Assembly: GCA_015061245.1 (NCBI GenBank)
Contig: SUWY01000012.1
Location: 1 to 64,000 of the forward strand
From: Bacteroidales bacterium
GTDB taxonomy: Bacteria > Bacteroidota > Bacteroidia > Bacteroidales > Marinifilaceae
Length of the DNA: 64,000 nucleotides
Reading direction: 5' to 3'
Shown here: positions 36,839-45,814 of the stretch, in pieces
How positions within the stretch are numbered: position 1 is the stretch's first letter
Layout: each line of letters opens with the position of its first letter
Program-made: the position numbers and the translations under genes
The notes under the pieces: model-generated
Seen by the model: only the letters and a program-made list of their open reading frames with translations
What the model was told of the DNA's origin: nothing
The model's database searches: none

Positions 36839-38108
36839 ATTGTCTTTTCATAAGCGACTCTTTTTGCAGCTTATAGCATTTTCTTGGGTAATGGTATTCT
36901 GCTTTCTTGAATATCAATATATGCGCGAGAAGGAGTATAAATCAGAGTTTTTAAGTGCACAATTGCAGCAGTATAATAGCCATCTTCTTACAACTGTAGA
37001 GGAGGGTGAACCATACGAGGATTATATTGTGTCACATGATAAACCATTTGATGATTTACGCATAACACTTATCACGCTTTCGGGAGCTGTGATTTATGAC
37101 AACATTATTCCTGTCGATTCTCTTGATAATCATCGGAACCGACCGGAAATTGCCGATGCCTTGCACAATGGTTCGGGGTATCATATCGGGCGACAATCCG
37201 CAAGTGATGGACGCGAATATTTCTATTCGGCAACACGAGGTGAGCGGGTAATTGTCCGTACGGCAATTCCATATTCAAATACTCTTCAGGATTTACTTGA
37301 GGCAGATTGGTCGTTTCTTGTGGTAATGATTTCAATCGCCCTTGTAATGAGTGTGTTAGCATATTTTACAACTCGGAAGCTTGGCAATGATATTGAGCGT
37401 GTTAACCGCTTTGAGGCGGAGCAGGAGAAAAATCGTCTTAAAAGAGAGCTCACAAACAATATTAATCATGAACTGAAAACTCCTGTTGCCTCAATTCAGG
37501 TGTGCCTTGAAACTTTGCTTTCCGGTATTAGTTTGAGCGATGAGAAACGGCAAGAGTTACTAGGACGATGTTATACTCATACTGAGCGTCTTCGTCGGTT
37601 GCTCAACGATGTATCGCTTATTACACGAATGGAGGATGGAAGTGTCCTTATTAATCGGGACAAAGTTACAATTAATGAAATAATAGACGAGGTTGCCGAG
37701 GAGTTGGAGCTAATGCCCGATGATGAACGTTTAACACTTCATACATGTTTCAGCGATGAGGTTATTGTTGATGGTAATTCCTCTTTGATAGGTTCAATAT
37801 TCCGAAATCTAACCGAAAATGCAATAGCATACTCCGAAGGAGAGAATATCTATATTTCGTTGCTTGAAAATAACAATCAGGAGTGTCGTATTCGCTTTGA
37901 GGATGATGGCAGAGGGGTACAGCCTGAGCAGTTGCCTTATCTTTTCGAGCGCTTCTATCGTGTTGATAAGGGACGCTCACGTAAGAGGGGTGGGACAGGG
38001 CTTGGTCTTGCCATTGTAAAACATGCAGTTCAATTCCATGGTGGAACGATTACGGTGACTAATCGCCCCAATGGTGGATTAAGATTTGATTTCACATTAA
38101 AAAAGTAG
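36822..38108 (+). CDS. phoR: PhoR-like sensor histidine kinase
   Basis: 428 residues from the ATG at 36822. Two membrane helices (about 14-30 and 155-180) flank a periplasmic sensor region of about 120 residues. The H box is NNINHELKTPVASIQ (about 207). The ATPase domain has NLTENAIAYSEG (N box), FEDDGRGVQPEQLPYLFERF and GTGLGLAIVKHAV. It phosphorylates the PhoB-like partner. No PAS domain is evident. No phoU is present locally to link it to the Pst transporter. Confidence 0.88.
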   Translation: MASATKLSFHKRLFLQLIAFSWVMVFCFLEYQYMREKEYKSEFLSAQLQQYNSHLLTTVEEGEPYEDYIVSHDKPFDDLRITLITLSGAVIYDNIIPVDSLDNHRNRPEIADALHNGSGYHIGRQSASDGREYFYSATRGERVIVRTAIPYSNTLQDLLEADWSFLVVMISIALVMSVLAYFTTRKLGNDIERVNRFEAEQEKNRLKRELTNNINHELKTPVASIQVCLETLLSGISLSDEKRQELLGRCYTHTERLRRLLNDVSLITRMEDGSVLINRDKVTINEIIDEVAEELELMPDDERLTLHTCFSDEVIVDGNSSLIGSIFRNLTENAIAYSEGENIYISLLENNNQECRIRFEDDGRGVQPEQLPYLFERFYRVDKGRSRKRGGTGLGLAIVKHAVQFHGGTITVTNRPNGGLRFDFTLKK

Positions 38109-38129
38109 TTTAAGCTCTATGTTAAAATC

Positions 38130-38163
38130 GAGGTCGCAACTTTGTAGATGGTTGCGACCTCGT
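38130..38163. repeat. Inverted repeat 'left' (CGAGGTCGCAAC/GTTGCGACCTCG)
   Basis: Perfect 12-base stem with a 10-base loop, 21 bases after the phoR stop. No T run follows, so it is not a standard terminator. The arm end ATCGAGGTCGC and the exit GCGACCTCGTGGTG also occur in the hairpin after the DUF4143 gene at 39524. Downstream to 38260 I see no gene; the stretch includes a GC-rich patch (GGGGCTGTTGCCGGGGGCAA). Confidence 0.75.
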
Positions 38164-38261
38164 GGTGTGTTGGGGCTGTTGCCGGGGGCAATAGCCCGAA
38201 GTCCGCACAGGGCTGAAATGAAAAGTAAGTGAAATGGTCGTATTAAATGTAGAGGTATTTA

Positions 38262-38291
38262 TTGATTAATAAAAAAAGTGTGTTATATTTG
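38262..38291 (+). promoter_or_regulatory. Promoter of the DUF4143 ATPase gene
   Basis: TTG at 38262-38264, a 19-base spacer, then TATATTTG at 38284-38291. The ATG lies 87 bases downstream, leaving a long leader that contains a hairpin. Confidence 0.65.
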
Positions 38292-38314
38292 CATGTCATT
38301 CCCGATATTGAATG

Positions 38315-38341
38315 AAAATCGGAAGTAGCGGTTCCGATTTT
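38315..38341 (+). promoter_or_regulatory. Leader hairpin (possible attenuator) of the ATPase gene
   Basis: AAAATCGGAA pairs with TTCCGATTTT (10 bases, 7-base GTAGCGG loop) between the promoter and the ATG. The right arm ends in TTTT, giving a terminator-like shape inside the untranslated leader. It may lower expression of the gene. No leader peptide is obvious. Confidence 0.5.
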
Positions 38342-38378
38342 AGCGGAAAATGTGTATTAGATATTGTAATGATTGGTT

Positions 38379-39518
38379 ATGTATAGAAGAATTCTTGAAC
38401 TTGATAGAAAATTGGATGATGCAACCTTCTTATTAGGCGCACGTCAAACCGGTAAATCCACTCTTCTGAAAGAGTTATTCCCGGAGACAATATATTTTGA
38501 CCTACTAAATACAGAGGTTAGGAGAAGATTCCAGAGGAATCCGGAATTGTTTAGGGAGTTGCTTCATGATAAGCAAGAGGGGACTTTGGTTATAATAGAT
38601 GAGATAGCCAAGGTTCCTGAATTGCTGGATGAGGTACATTGGCTTATGACAAATAGGAGTCTTAGATTCATTCTTTGTGGTTCAAGTGCAAGAAAACTAA
38701 AGAAGCAATCTTCGAATACTCTTGGGGGACGAGCTATCCCTATGTATTTCTTCCCTTTGGTTAGTGCTGAAATTCCTGATTTTGATATTTACAGGGCAAT
38801 TCAGAATGGAATGATACCACGTCATTATATGGTAGATGATGCTGTAAGACGTTTAAGAGCATACGTGGATGTTTATCTTAAGGAGGAGATAAAGGAGGAG
38901 GCTCTTGTGAGGGATGTTGTTTTATTTGAGCGTTTTCTTGAAGTTGCAGCAATTAGCAGTGGTGAGATTTTAAACTATGGTAATATTGCGTCGGATTGTG
39001 GGGTCTCAGCAAAAACAGTGGCAGCTTATTTCCAAATCTTATATGATACTTTGGTAGGATATGAGGTGCCCGCATACACCAAGCATATTAAGAGAAAATT
39101 GGTACAGGCACCGCGATTCTACTATTTTGATGTAGGTATTGTTAATTATTTGTTGGGTAGAACAAACTTAAAACGTGGTACGGATGAGTTTGGGCATGCT
39201 TTTGAACACCTTGTTATTCAGGAGATAGTAGCTTATTTAGGTTATACTGAATCTAATGAAAAGTTATCTTATTGGAGAACATATTCAGGAATTGAGGTTG
39301 ATTTAATTGTAGGAGATGCTCGTATAGCTATAGAGATTAAATCTACTGATGAGGTTAAAACTAAACATAAGAAGAATCTAAATATATTTGCAGAGGAGCA
39401 TCCTAATGCCAGAAAGATTTTAGTGTCTCTTGACAAAATGAGTAGAGTTTCAGGTGACATAGAGTTATTTTATGTGTTAGACTTCTTTAAACTGCTTTGG
39501 GAGGGAGCAGTTATATAA
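38379..39518 (+). CDS. AAA ATPase with DUF4143 C-terminal domain
   Basis: 379 residues from the ATG at 38379 (the ORF track starts at a TTG). Walker A is GARQTGKSTLLKEL (about 23) and Walker B is LVIIDEIAKVPELLDE, followed by the sensor-like LCGSSARKL. The C-terminal DUF4143 part has GIEVDLIVGDARIAIEIKS, which has the look of a PD-(D/E)xK nuclease core. Members are widespread in gut anaerobes and often occur in variable copy; function is unknown. It is a single-gene unit with its own promoter, a leader hairpin, and related hairpins on both sides. It has no partner gene, which argues against a toxin-antitoxin pair. Confidence 0.85.
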   Translation: MYRRILELDRKLDDATFLLGARQTGKSTLLKELFPETIYFDLLNTEVRRRFQRNPELFRELLHDKQEGTLVIIDEIAKVPELLDEVHWLMTNRSLRFILCGSSARKLKKQSSNTLGGRAIPMYFFPLVSAEIPDFDIYRAIQNGMIPRHYMVDDAVRRLRAYVDVYLKEEIKEEALVRDVVLFERFLEVAAISSGEILNYGNIASDCGVSAKTVAAYFQILYDTLVGYEVPAYTKHIKRKLVQAPRFYYFDVGIVNYLLGRTNLKRGTDEFGHAFEHLVIQEIVAYLGYTESNEKLSYWRTYSGIEVDLIVGDARIAIEIKSTDEVKTKHKKNLNIFAEEHPNARKILVSLDKMSRVSGDIELFYVLDFFKLLWEGAVI

Positions 39519-39523
39519 GAAAT

Positions 39524-39555
39524 CGAGGTCGCTTCAACTCACTGAAGCGACCTCG
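39524..39555. repeat. Inverted repeat 'right' (CGAGGTCGCTTCA/TGAAGCGACCTCG)
   Basis: Perfect 13-base stem with a 6-base loop, 5 bases after the ATPase stop. The outer eight bases of each arm (CGAGGTCG/CGACCTCG) and the following TGGTG are the same as in the hairpin at 38130; the inner arm differs but still pairs. No T run follows. Confidence 0.75.
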
Positions 39556-39604
39556 TGGTGAGTTATAGGCTGTGCTGGTGGCAGCAGCTGTTTAGTTCCT
39601 TGTT

Positions 39605-41554
39605 TTATTTCAAGGCAATGCGGTAGATTGCGAAGGTCATGGCAGGGATTTGTACTGTTTGACCGTTTGCAATTGCTACAGTTGTTTTGTGAGGCACAAC
39701 GTTATGTGGATTGTCAAGAGTGTTCTCGATCAACATATCGTCGGCGTGAAGGGTTGTAAGTGTGGCCTCGCCCGCAATTTTACTCTTCTTTGGAAGTTTG
39801 ATGTCCAATGTGTAGTTGGTTGGTTGCTCGGTTCCGTTTACAATCTTTACAATTACCTCATTAGTGTTTGCATCGTAGCAGGCTGTCGCAAATTGGCGGT
39901 TCTCGCCTTTAAGCACTTTGCCGTTGCTTGTTGTGCTCAATACGTGTGTTCCTGAGTTGTGGCTGTATAGCTGCTGAACGTAGTAGTTGATAGAGCGTAC
40001 AACGCGTAGATTGTCGAACCAGATCAGGTCCGGACGCCACTGCCAACCGTCAACGTGAGCAAATAGAGGAGCGTAGGTTGCAAGTCGAACAATGTCGGCA
40101 TTGCGCTCCAAGCCGGTCATAAATGCAGCCTCTGATAGAGCAGCCTCGAAGTTGTTGCCACGATTTGGGTGGTGTGCAGCATACTCTCCTGCGAATACCT
40201 TTGGTCCCTCGCGGTCGTAGTCGTCATAACGGCCGGCATTGTTCCAGAACCAGGTAGGAGCCATGTAGTAGTGCTCGTCAACCAAATCAACTTTCAAACG
40301 CTTCATCTCCGGCCATAGGTGCTTAAGCATGTCGCCTGATGCGTATGGGCCGGCACCTCCAATAATCTGGATTTCAGGGTGCTTCTCGCGAAGAACCTTT
40401 ACAAATGCCTCTAAGCGCTCAACGTATAGGTCATCCCACTGCTCGTTTCCGACTGCCAAATATTTCAAGTTGAATGGGGCAGGGTGTCCCATCTCGGCGC
40501 GAAGTTTTCCCCATTTTGTGTCGGTAGCTCCGTTTGCAAATTCAATAAGGTCAATTGCATCCTGAATGTACTCGTCTAAGTTGTCAACAGGAGCGTGTGC
40601 ACTCTCGTGCCAGTTTTGGAATTGACATGCCAATCCGCAACTGATTACAGGAAGTGGCTCTGCACCAAAGTCCTCGCACAATTGGAAGAACTCGAAGAAT
40701 CCTAAACCATAGCTTTGGAAGTAGTCAGGGTACAAACGGTAATCGAATGTGTAGTGCCAACGGTTCTCGTTAAGTTTACGGTTCTCAACAGGACCTACGC
40801 TGTTTTTCCATGCATATCTTGTAGCGAGGTCGGTTCCCTCAACGATACAACCTCCAGGGAAACGGAATACTTTTGGTTGTAAATCATATAGGGCCTGTGC
40901 CAAATCTTTACGCATTCCATTCTCGCGTCCTTTCCATGTGTCGGTTGGGAACAACGAGATGTGATCCATATCTACAGAACCACGAGAGTTTAAGAAGATT
41001 CTAACTTTTGCGTGGCTGTCAGTTACATTTGATTCAATGATTGACTGGTACTTTTTCCACTCGGTTCCTGCAATGGTGATTGTGTCGCGCACAATAATGT
41101 CGTTACGAGAATCAACCAAATCAACGTAGATTCTTTGCTCTTTTCCGTCAACACTGCGTGCCCATACAGAGAAACGGTAGTCCGCACCCTTTTTCAATCC
41201 GATACCGCGATAGCCCTCGTTCTCGATACCTGTGAATTTTGCGTGGTGTGGAGCAGGGTTCAAGCGAATGTAGTTTGGATTGTTGGGGAATGGAGCATTC
41301 TCATTCAATAGCTCAACCTTTCCGAATGGAACCCAACCGGTGAATGGATAGGTGAATTCGAATGAACGGTTTTTAATAAGCTCTGCATATAGTCCGCCAT
41401 CGGCTCCGAAGTTGATGTCCTCGAAGAATATTCCATACATATCGGGCGATATTGCAGCGCCTTTTTTTGCTGCATCAATGGTAAGTGTCTCTTGTGCAAA
41501 TGCCGATGTTATTGCCATAAGAGCTACCATTAGAGTTGAAATAACTTTTTTCAT
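39605..41554 (-). CDS. Alpha-L-arabinofuranosidase, GH51
   Basis: 649 residues with a signal peptide (ending TSAFAQ). It removes arabinose from arabinoxylan or arabinan side chains. The start of the mature protein (ISPDMYGIFFEDINFGADGGLYAELIKNRSFEF) is typical GH51. A carbohydrate-binding-like insert (about 70-190) follows, then the TIM barrel with the acid/base Glu in AVGNEQWDD and the nucleophile Glu in LVDEHYYMAP, and a beta-sandwich tail. No SusC/SusD genes or other glycosidases lie nearby, so it is outside any polysaccharide-utilisation locus in this window. Confidence 0.93.
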   Translation of the reverse strand: MKKVISTLMVALMAITSAFAQETLTIDAAKKGAAISPDMYGIFFEDINFGADGGLYAELIKNRSFEFTYPFTGWVPFGKVELLNENAPFPNNPNYIRLNPAPHHAKFTGIENEGYRGIGLKKGADYRFSVWARSVDGKEQRIYVDLVDSRNDIIVRDTITIAGTEWKKYQSIIESNVTDSHAKVRIFLNSRGSVDMDHISLFPTDTWKGRENGMRKDLAQALYDLQPKVFRFPGGCIVEGTDLATRYAWKNSVGPVENRKLNENRWHYTFDYRLYPDYFQSYGLGFFEFFQLCEDFGAEPLPVISCGLACQFQNWHESAHAPVDNLDEYIQDAIDLIEFANGATDTKWGKLRAEMGHPAPFNLKYLAVGNEQWDDLYVERLEAFVKVLREKHPEIQIIGGAGPYASGDMLKHLWPEMKRLKVDLVDEHYYMAPTWFWNNAGRYDDYDREGPKVFAGEYAAHHPNRGNNFEAALSEAAFMTGLERNADIVRLATYAPLFAHVDGWQWRPDLIWFDNLRVVRSINYYVQQLYSHNSGTHVLSTTSNGKVLKGENRQFATACYDANTNEVIVKIVNGTEQPTNYTLDIKLPKKSKIAGEATLTTLHADDMLIENTLDNPHNVVPHKTTVAIANGQTVQIPAMTFAIYRIALK

Positions 41555-41574
41555 TGCTGTGTAGAGTTTTAGGT

Positions 41575-41610
41575 TTTGAAAAAAGGGCTCTCTGTTTTGG
41601 CAGAGAGCCC
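41575..41610 (-). terminator. Terminator of ppdK
   Basis: GGGCTCTCTG pairs with CAGAGAGCCC (10 bases, 6-base loop). On the minus strand a run of T follows. It lies about 30 bases past the ppdK stop and just before the GH51 start. Confidence 0.85.
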
Positions 41611-41638
41611 TCGCTTATAATTGATTATCTATTTTCAA

Positions 41639-44365
41639 TTACTTAGAGTGCATGATAGCAGCCTGCGCAGCAGCTACGCGTGCGATAGGTACACGGAATG
41701 GAGAACATGATACATAGTTCATTCCAACCTTGTCGCAGAAGATAACTGATGATGGCTCACCTCCGTGCTCACCACAGATACCAACCTTCAAGTTGCTTCT
41801 TGTTGCACGACCCTTCTGAACTCCGGTCTCAACCAACTGTCCAACACCCTCCTGGTCAAGTACAGCGAATGGATCGGTCTTCAAGATACCCTTCTTGATG
41901 TAGTCTGGCAAGAACTTACCGGCGTCGTCACGAGAGTATCCGTATGTCATTTGAGTCAAGTCGTTAGTTCCGAATGAGAAGTACTCAGCAACCTCTGCAA
42001 TCTGATCAGCTGTCAAAGCTGCACGTGGAATCTCGATCATTGTACCAAGCTGGTAGTCAACCTTAATTCCCTTCTCAGACATTACAGTAGCAGCTACAGT
42101 GCGGATAATGTTAGCCTGGTGAGCCAACTCCTTAACAGTACCTACAAGTGGAACCATAATCTCTGGTTTTGGATTCAATCCCTTTGCCTTCAAGTTACAA
42201 GCAGCCTCGATAATAGCGCGTGCCTGCATCTCTGTGATCTCTGGGTAAACAACTCCCAAACGGCAACCACGGTGTCCAAGCATTGGGTTGAACTCGTGAA
42301 GAGCATCAACTTTCTCCTTGATCTTCTCAACAGGCATATTCAATAGAGCTGCCATGTGCTTCTGGCTCTCCTCATCGTTTGGAGTGAACTCGTGCAATGG
42401 TGGGTCAAGCAAACGGATATTAACTCCGTATCCGTCCATAGCCTCAAGGATTCCCTCGAAGTCTGCACGCTGCATTGGAAGGATCTTAGAAAGAGCGGTT
42501 CTTCTTCCGTCAACAGTCTCAGAAAGAATCATCTCACGCATAGCGTCAATTCTGTTACCCTCGAAGAACATGTGCTCTGTACGGCACAAACCAACTCCCT
42601 TAGCTCCGAAGTTACGAGCAGTTGTAGCATCGTGTGGAGTATCAGCATTGGTTCTAACATCCATTCTTGTATATTTAGCAGCAAGGTCCATGATAGCCTT
42701 GAAGTCTCCGCTCAACTGAGCAGCCTCGGTAGCAACCTTTCCAAGGTAAACCTCTCCGGTAGATCCGTTCAATGAGATCCAATCACCCTCGTTGATTGTT
42801 ACATCCTTGATAGTGAAGCAACGCTTGTGGTAGTCAACAACCATATCTCCACAACCTGATACGCAGCACTTACCCATACCACGAGCAACTACGGCAGCGT
42901 GTGAAGTCATACCTCCGCGAGCTGTCAAGATACCCTCTGATACGTTCATTCCTCTCAAATCCTCTGGCGATGTCTCCAAACGAACCAAGATAACCTTCTC
43001 ACCGTTGTTCTTCCACTCCTCAGCCTCGTCAGCGAAGAATACTACGCGACCGCAAGCAGCACCCGGAGATGCAGGAAGACCCTTTGTAAGAACCTTAGCT
43101 GTAGCCTGAGCAGCCTTGTTGAATACAGGGTGAAGAAGCTCATCAAGCTTTCCTGGCTCCTGACGAAGAAGAGCAGTCTTCTCATCAATCATACCTTGCT
43201 TCAACATATCGATAGCCATCTTAACCATAGCAGCACCAGTACGCTTACCGCTACGTGTCTGAAGCATCCACAATCTACCATCCTGGATTGTGAACTCCAT
43301 ATCCTGCATATCGTGGAAGTGATCCTCCAACTTCTCCTGAACAGCGTTCAAAGATGCGTATGCCTCTGGCATAGCCTCCTCCAAAGATGGATACTGGCTC
43401 TTACGAACCTCCTCAGTAATGCCCTGAAGTTTAGCCCATCTTCTTGAACCCTCGATTGTAATCTCTTGTGGTGTACGGATTCCGGCAACAACATCCTCTC
43501 CCTGTGCGTTGATCAAATACTCACCATTGAAGATATCCTCACCTGTAGCTGCGTCACGAGTGAAAGCAACTCCGGTAGCAGAGTTGTTACCCATGTTACC
43601 ATATACCATTGACTGAACGTTAACAGCAGTTCCCCACTCCTCTGGGATCTGGTTCAACTGACGGTAAAGAACAGCGCGCTCTGTCATCCAAGAATCGAAT
43701 ACTGCGCAGATAGCTCCCCACAACTGCTCCCATGGATCTGTTGGGAAGTCCTTACCTGTACGATCCTTAACAACTGCCTTGAACTTGCCAACCAAAACCT
43801 GCAAATCCTCTACAGTGAAATCTGTATCGTTGGTGATATTCTTTTGAGCTTTCAACTTGTCAATCTCAACCTCGAATGGATTGTGCTCTCCCTTTCCGGC
43901 AGCAACACCCATTACAACATCGCCATACATCTGAATGAAACGACGGTATGAGTCCCATGCGAAACGCATGTTTCCAGACTTCTCACCCAACAATTGAACA
44001 GCGTCGTCGTTCAATCCAAGGTTCAATACTGTATCCATCATACCAGGCATAGATACTCTTGCTCCTGAACGTACAGATACCATCAATGGGAATGCCTCGC
44101 CCTTAGAACCGAACTTAGCGTTCATGATCTCCTCAACGTGAGCGATTCCGGCCTTAACCTCGTCGCTAATCAACTTAACCACTGCATCCTTACCCTCGTT
44201 TGTGTACAATGTACAAACCTCGGTAGTGATGGTAAATCCTGCTGGTACAGGAAGACCGATAAGGTTCATCTCGGCAAGGTTAGCACCTTTACCTCCAAGC
44301 AGATTCTTCATATCTGCCTTTCCCTCAGCCTTTCCGTTTCCAAATGTGTAAACGTGTTTGCTCAT
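41639..44365 (-). CDS. ppdK: Pyruvate, phosphate dikinase
   Basis: 908 residues, full length. It interconverts pyruvate, ATP and phosphate with PEP, AMP and diphosphate. The N-terminal ATP-grasp domain begins VYTFGNGKAEGKADMKNLLGGKG. The phospho-carrier His lies in GGMTSHAAVVARGMGKCCVSGC (about 457). The C-terminal PEP domain contains GICGEHGGEPSS with the catalytic Cys. Codon use is strongly biased (CTC, GAG, AAG and similar), a sign of high expression. A TAACTTTG box at 44432-44439 (minus) is a candidate promoter. Confidence 0.97.
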   Translation of the reverse strand: MSKHVYTFGNGKAEGKADMKNLLGGKGANLAEMNLIGLPVPAGFTITTEVCTLYTNEGKDAVVKLISDEVKAGIAHVEEIMNAKFGSKGEAFPLMVSVRSGARVSMPGMMDTVLNLGLNDDAVQLLGEKSGNMRFAWDSYRRFIQMYGDVVMGVAAGKGEHNPFEVEIDKLKAQKNITNDTDFTVEDLQVLVGKFKAVVKDRTGKDFPTDPWEQLWGAICAVFDSWMTERAVLYRQLNQIPEEWGTAVNVQSMVYGNMGNNSATGVAFTRDAATGEDIFNGEYLINAQGEDVVAGIRTPQEITIEGSRRWAKLQGITEEVRKSQYPSLEEAMPEAYASLNAVQEKLEDHFHDMQDMEFTIQDGRLWMLQTRSGKRTGAAMVKMAIDMLKQGMIDEKTALLRQEPGKLDELLHPVFNKAAQATAKVLTKGLPASPGAACGRVVFFADEAEEWKNNGEKVILVRLETSPEDLRGMNVSEGILTARGGMTSHAAVVARGMGKCCVSGCGDMVVDYHKRCFTIKDVTINEGDWISLNGSTGEVYLGKVATEAAQLSGDFKAIMDLAAKYTRMDVRTNADTPHDATTARNFGAKGVGLCRTEHMFFEGNRIDAMREMILSETVDGRRTALSKILPMQRADFEGILEAMDGYGVNIRLLDPPLHEFTPNDEESQKHMAALLNMPVEKIKEKVDALHEFNPMLGHRGCRLGVVYPEITEMQARAIIEAACNLKAKGLNPKPEIMVPLVGTVKELAHQANIIRTVAATVMSEKGIKVDYQLGTMIEIPRAALTADQIAEVAEYFSFGTNDLTQMTYGYSRDDAGKFLPDYIKKGILKTDPFAVLDQEGVGQLVETGVQKGRATRSNLKVGICGEHGGEPSSVIFCDKVGMNYVSCSPFRVPIARVAAAQAAIMHSK

Positions 44366-44431
44366 ACAATTAATAATAATTTATGTGTTAAAATATTTGT
44401 TTCTAAAGTAGGCACACTTCGTGCATCCTCG

Positions 44432-44439
44432 CAAAGTTA
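44432..44439 (-). promoter_or_regulatory. -7 box of ppdK
   Basis: TAACTTTG on the minus strand, 66 bases before the ATG. No -33 TTTG at the ideal distance. Confidence 0.45.
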
Positions 44440-44601
44440 ATATATTTTTCCGTTTTTCCACTAAGCGAGGGCAAAAATATTGCACTATAAATCTGCACAA
44501 ACGTTGTAGCAGTGGGAGAATTGCTTGGTATTATTTGGGGAAACATAATAGTGAATAAACGTTAAATCCGGAAAATAAAGTTGCTTTTGTATTTTTTTTT
44601 C

Positions 44602-44609
44602 TAATTTTG
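44602..44609 (+). promoter_or_regulatory. -7 box of the second propeller lipoprotein
   Basis: TAATTTTG matches TAnnTTTG, 21 bases before the ATG at 44631, the same spacing as in the first propeller gene at 151. Confidence 0.5.
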
Positions 44610-44630
44610 ATCGACATAAATGCCTGTTCT

Positions 44631-45812
44631 ATGTGGAAGATTAACTCAATATTATCCCTTTTGTTTGTGATAGCGATGGTCGCTTGTCATTCAAATATCC
44701 CATGTAGTGATAATTGTATTGATTATGGGGCTATTCAATATCGAGGTGCAAAATTATTGAAAAATGATGGGGTGGAATATGACACAATTTACATTAACTC
44801 AATTGAGGGAGATGCACTGAGTTCCATGATTGGAAATTTCTTTGTTCATAGAGATAAAATATGTTTTGCTGATAATGAACTATCTACAATTCTTACATAC
44901 GATACTTTAGGCAGGCATATTAAAAATTATTTATCATTTGGTCGTGGTCCGAAAGAGATTTTGGGATTATATTATGCGACAAACTATGATAATGATTCAA
45001 TAATGATAATGGATGGGATGTGGGGATTGTATTATCTCGATTCGGCTTTTAATATTGTTGATACAAAACGTGTTAGTTGGCATTTGCCAGGAGAGGTTGT
45101 AGATTGGGATAGTTTGTTAAAGAATCCGGATCCGAATGTGGTGGCTATGTATGAGTATGAATGGACCAGTGAACATTTTGATTACTATAAAGGAGATATT
45201 ATTTTTCCGGTTGTTACAGAGCATATTAACTATAATGGATTCTTTGGTAAGAATTGCCGACATTTTTATAGGAATGCAAGTACGTTTGGTGTGGTTAGGA
45301 ATTATTCTCTGCAACAAATAATGATTCAGCGTTCGCCAATTTATGAGAACTATAAATATGCGCCAACGTTTTATCATCAAATATTTGATGTATTGGATAA
45401 TATTTTGTACTTCTCTTTTGAGGCGGATTCTTTGATATATTGTATGGATTTGGATTCGCGAGAGGTTGTGAAATCTTTTGGATGTGAAGCAATGGGAATT
45501 GATAAAGACTATCCGGAGTACACTTCATTTGAACGTTGTGATGAAAATTGGAAGAGTGATAGAGGACAGTATGGGTATTATCAAAATATTTTTGCTTACA
45601 GATTGGATAATAATAACTATCTGTTCCGTTCATTTAAAAAGGATTCCAAGGGATATGGAGTGCAACTTTACAAAAATGATACTTTGATATCCGAGATAGC
45701 AACACCTAAAGATTTTAAAGTTTTTGGATACATCGCACCATATTTTTATGCTTCATCAGCATATAAATCAGGAGTTGATAGTATGTATATTCACAGAATA
45801 AAAATACCATAG
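44631..45812 (+). CDS. 6-bladed beta-propeller lipoprotein (BF3164-like)
   Basis: 393 residues from the ATG at 44631; the ORF track starts 24 bases earlier at a TTG inside the -7 box. A short signal ends at a lipobox (IAMVAC). The body contains propeller-like blades with repeated Asp/Tyr-rich turns and a GRGPKEI motif comparable to GRGANEF of the gene at 180. Family function is unknown. Its stop lies 2 bases before the next gene, with which it forms an operon. Confidence 0.75.
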   Translation: MWKINSILSLLFVIAMVACHSNIPCSDNCIDYGAIQYRGAKLLKNDGVEYDTIYINSIEGDALSSMIGNFFVHRDKICFADNELSTILTYDTLGRHIKNYLSFGRGPKEILGLYYATNYDNDSIMIMDGMWGLYYLDSAFNIVDTKRVSWHLPGEVVDWDSLLKNPDPNVVAMYEYEWTSEHFDYYKGDIIFPVVTEHINYNGFFGKNCRHFYRNASTFGVVRNYSLQQIMIQRSPIYENYKYAPTFYHQIFDVLDNILYFSFEADSLIYCMDLDSREVVKSFGCEAMGIDKDYPEYTSFERCDENWKSDRGQYGYYQNIFAYRLDNNNYLFRSFKKDSKGYGVQLYKNDTLISEIATPKDFKVFGYIAPYFYASSAYKSGVDSMYIHRIKIP

Positions 45813-45814
45813 AG

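Noticed and set aside
38379-39518. Toxin-antitoxin interpretation of the DUF4143 gene
   Set aside because: No small partner gene lies on either side; only hairpins.
43130-43447. Plus-strand ORFs opposite ppdK (also 42318-42775)
   Set aside because: Shadows of a strongly codon-biased gene in other frames; no family features.
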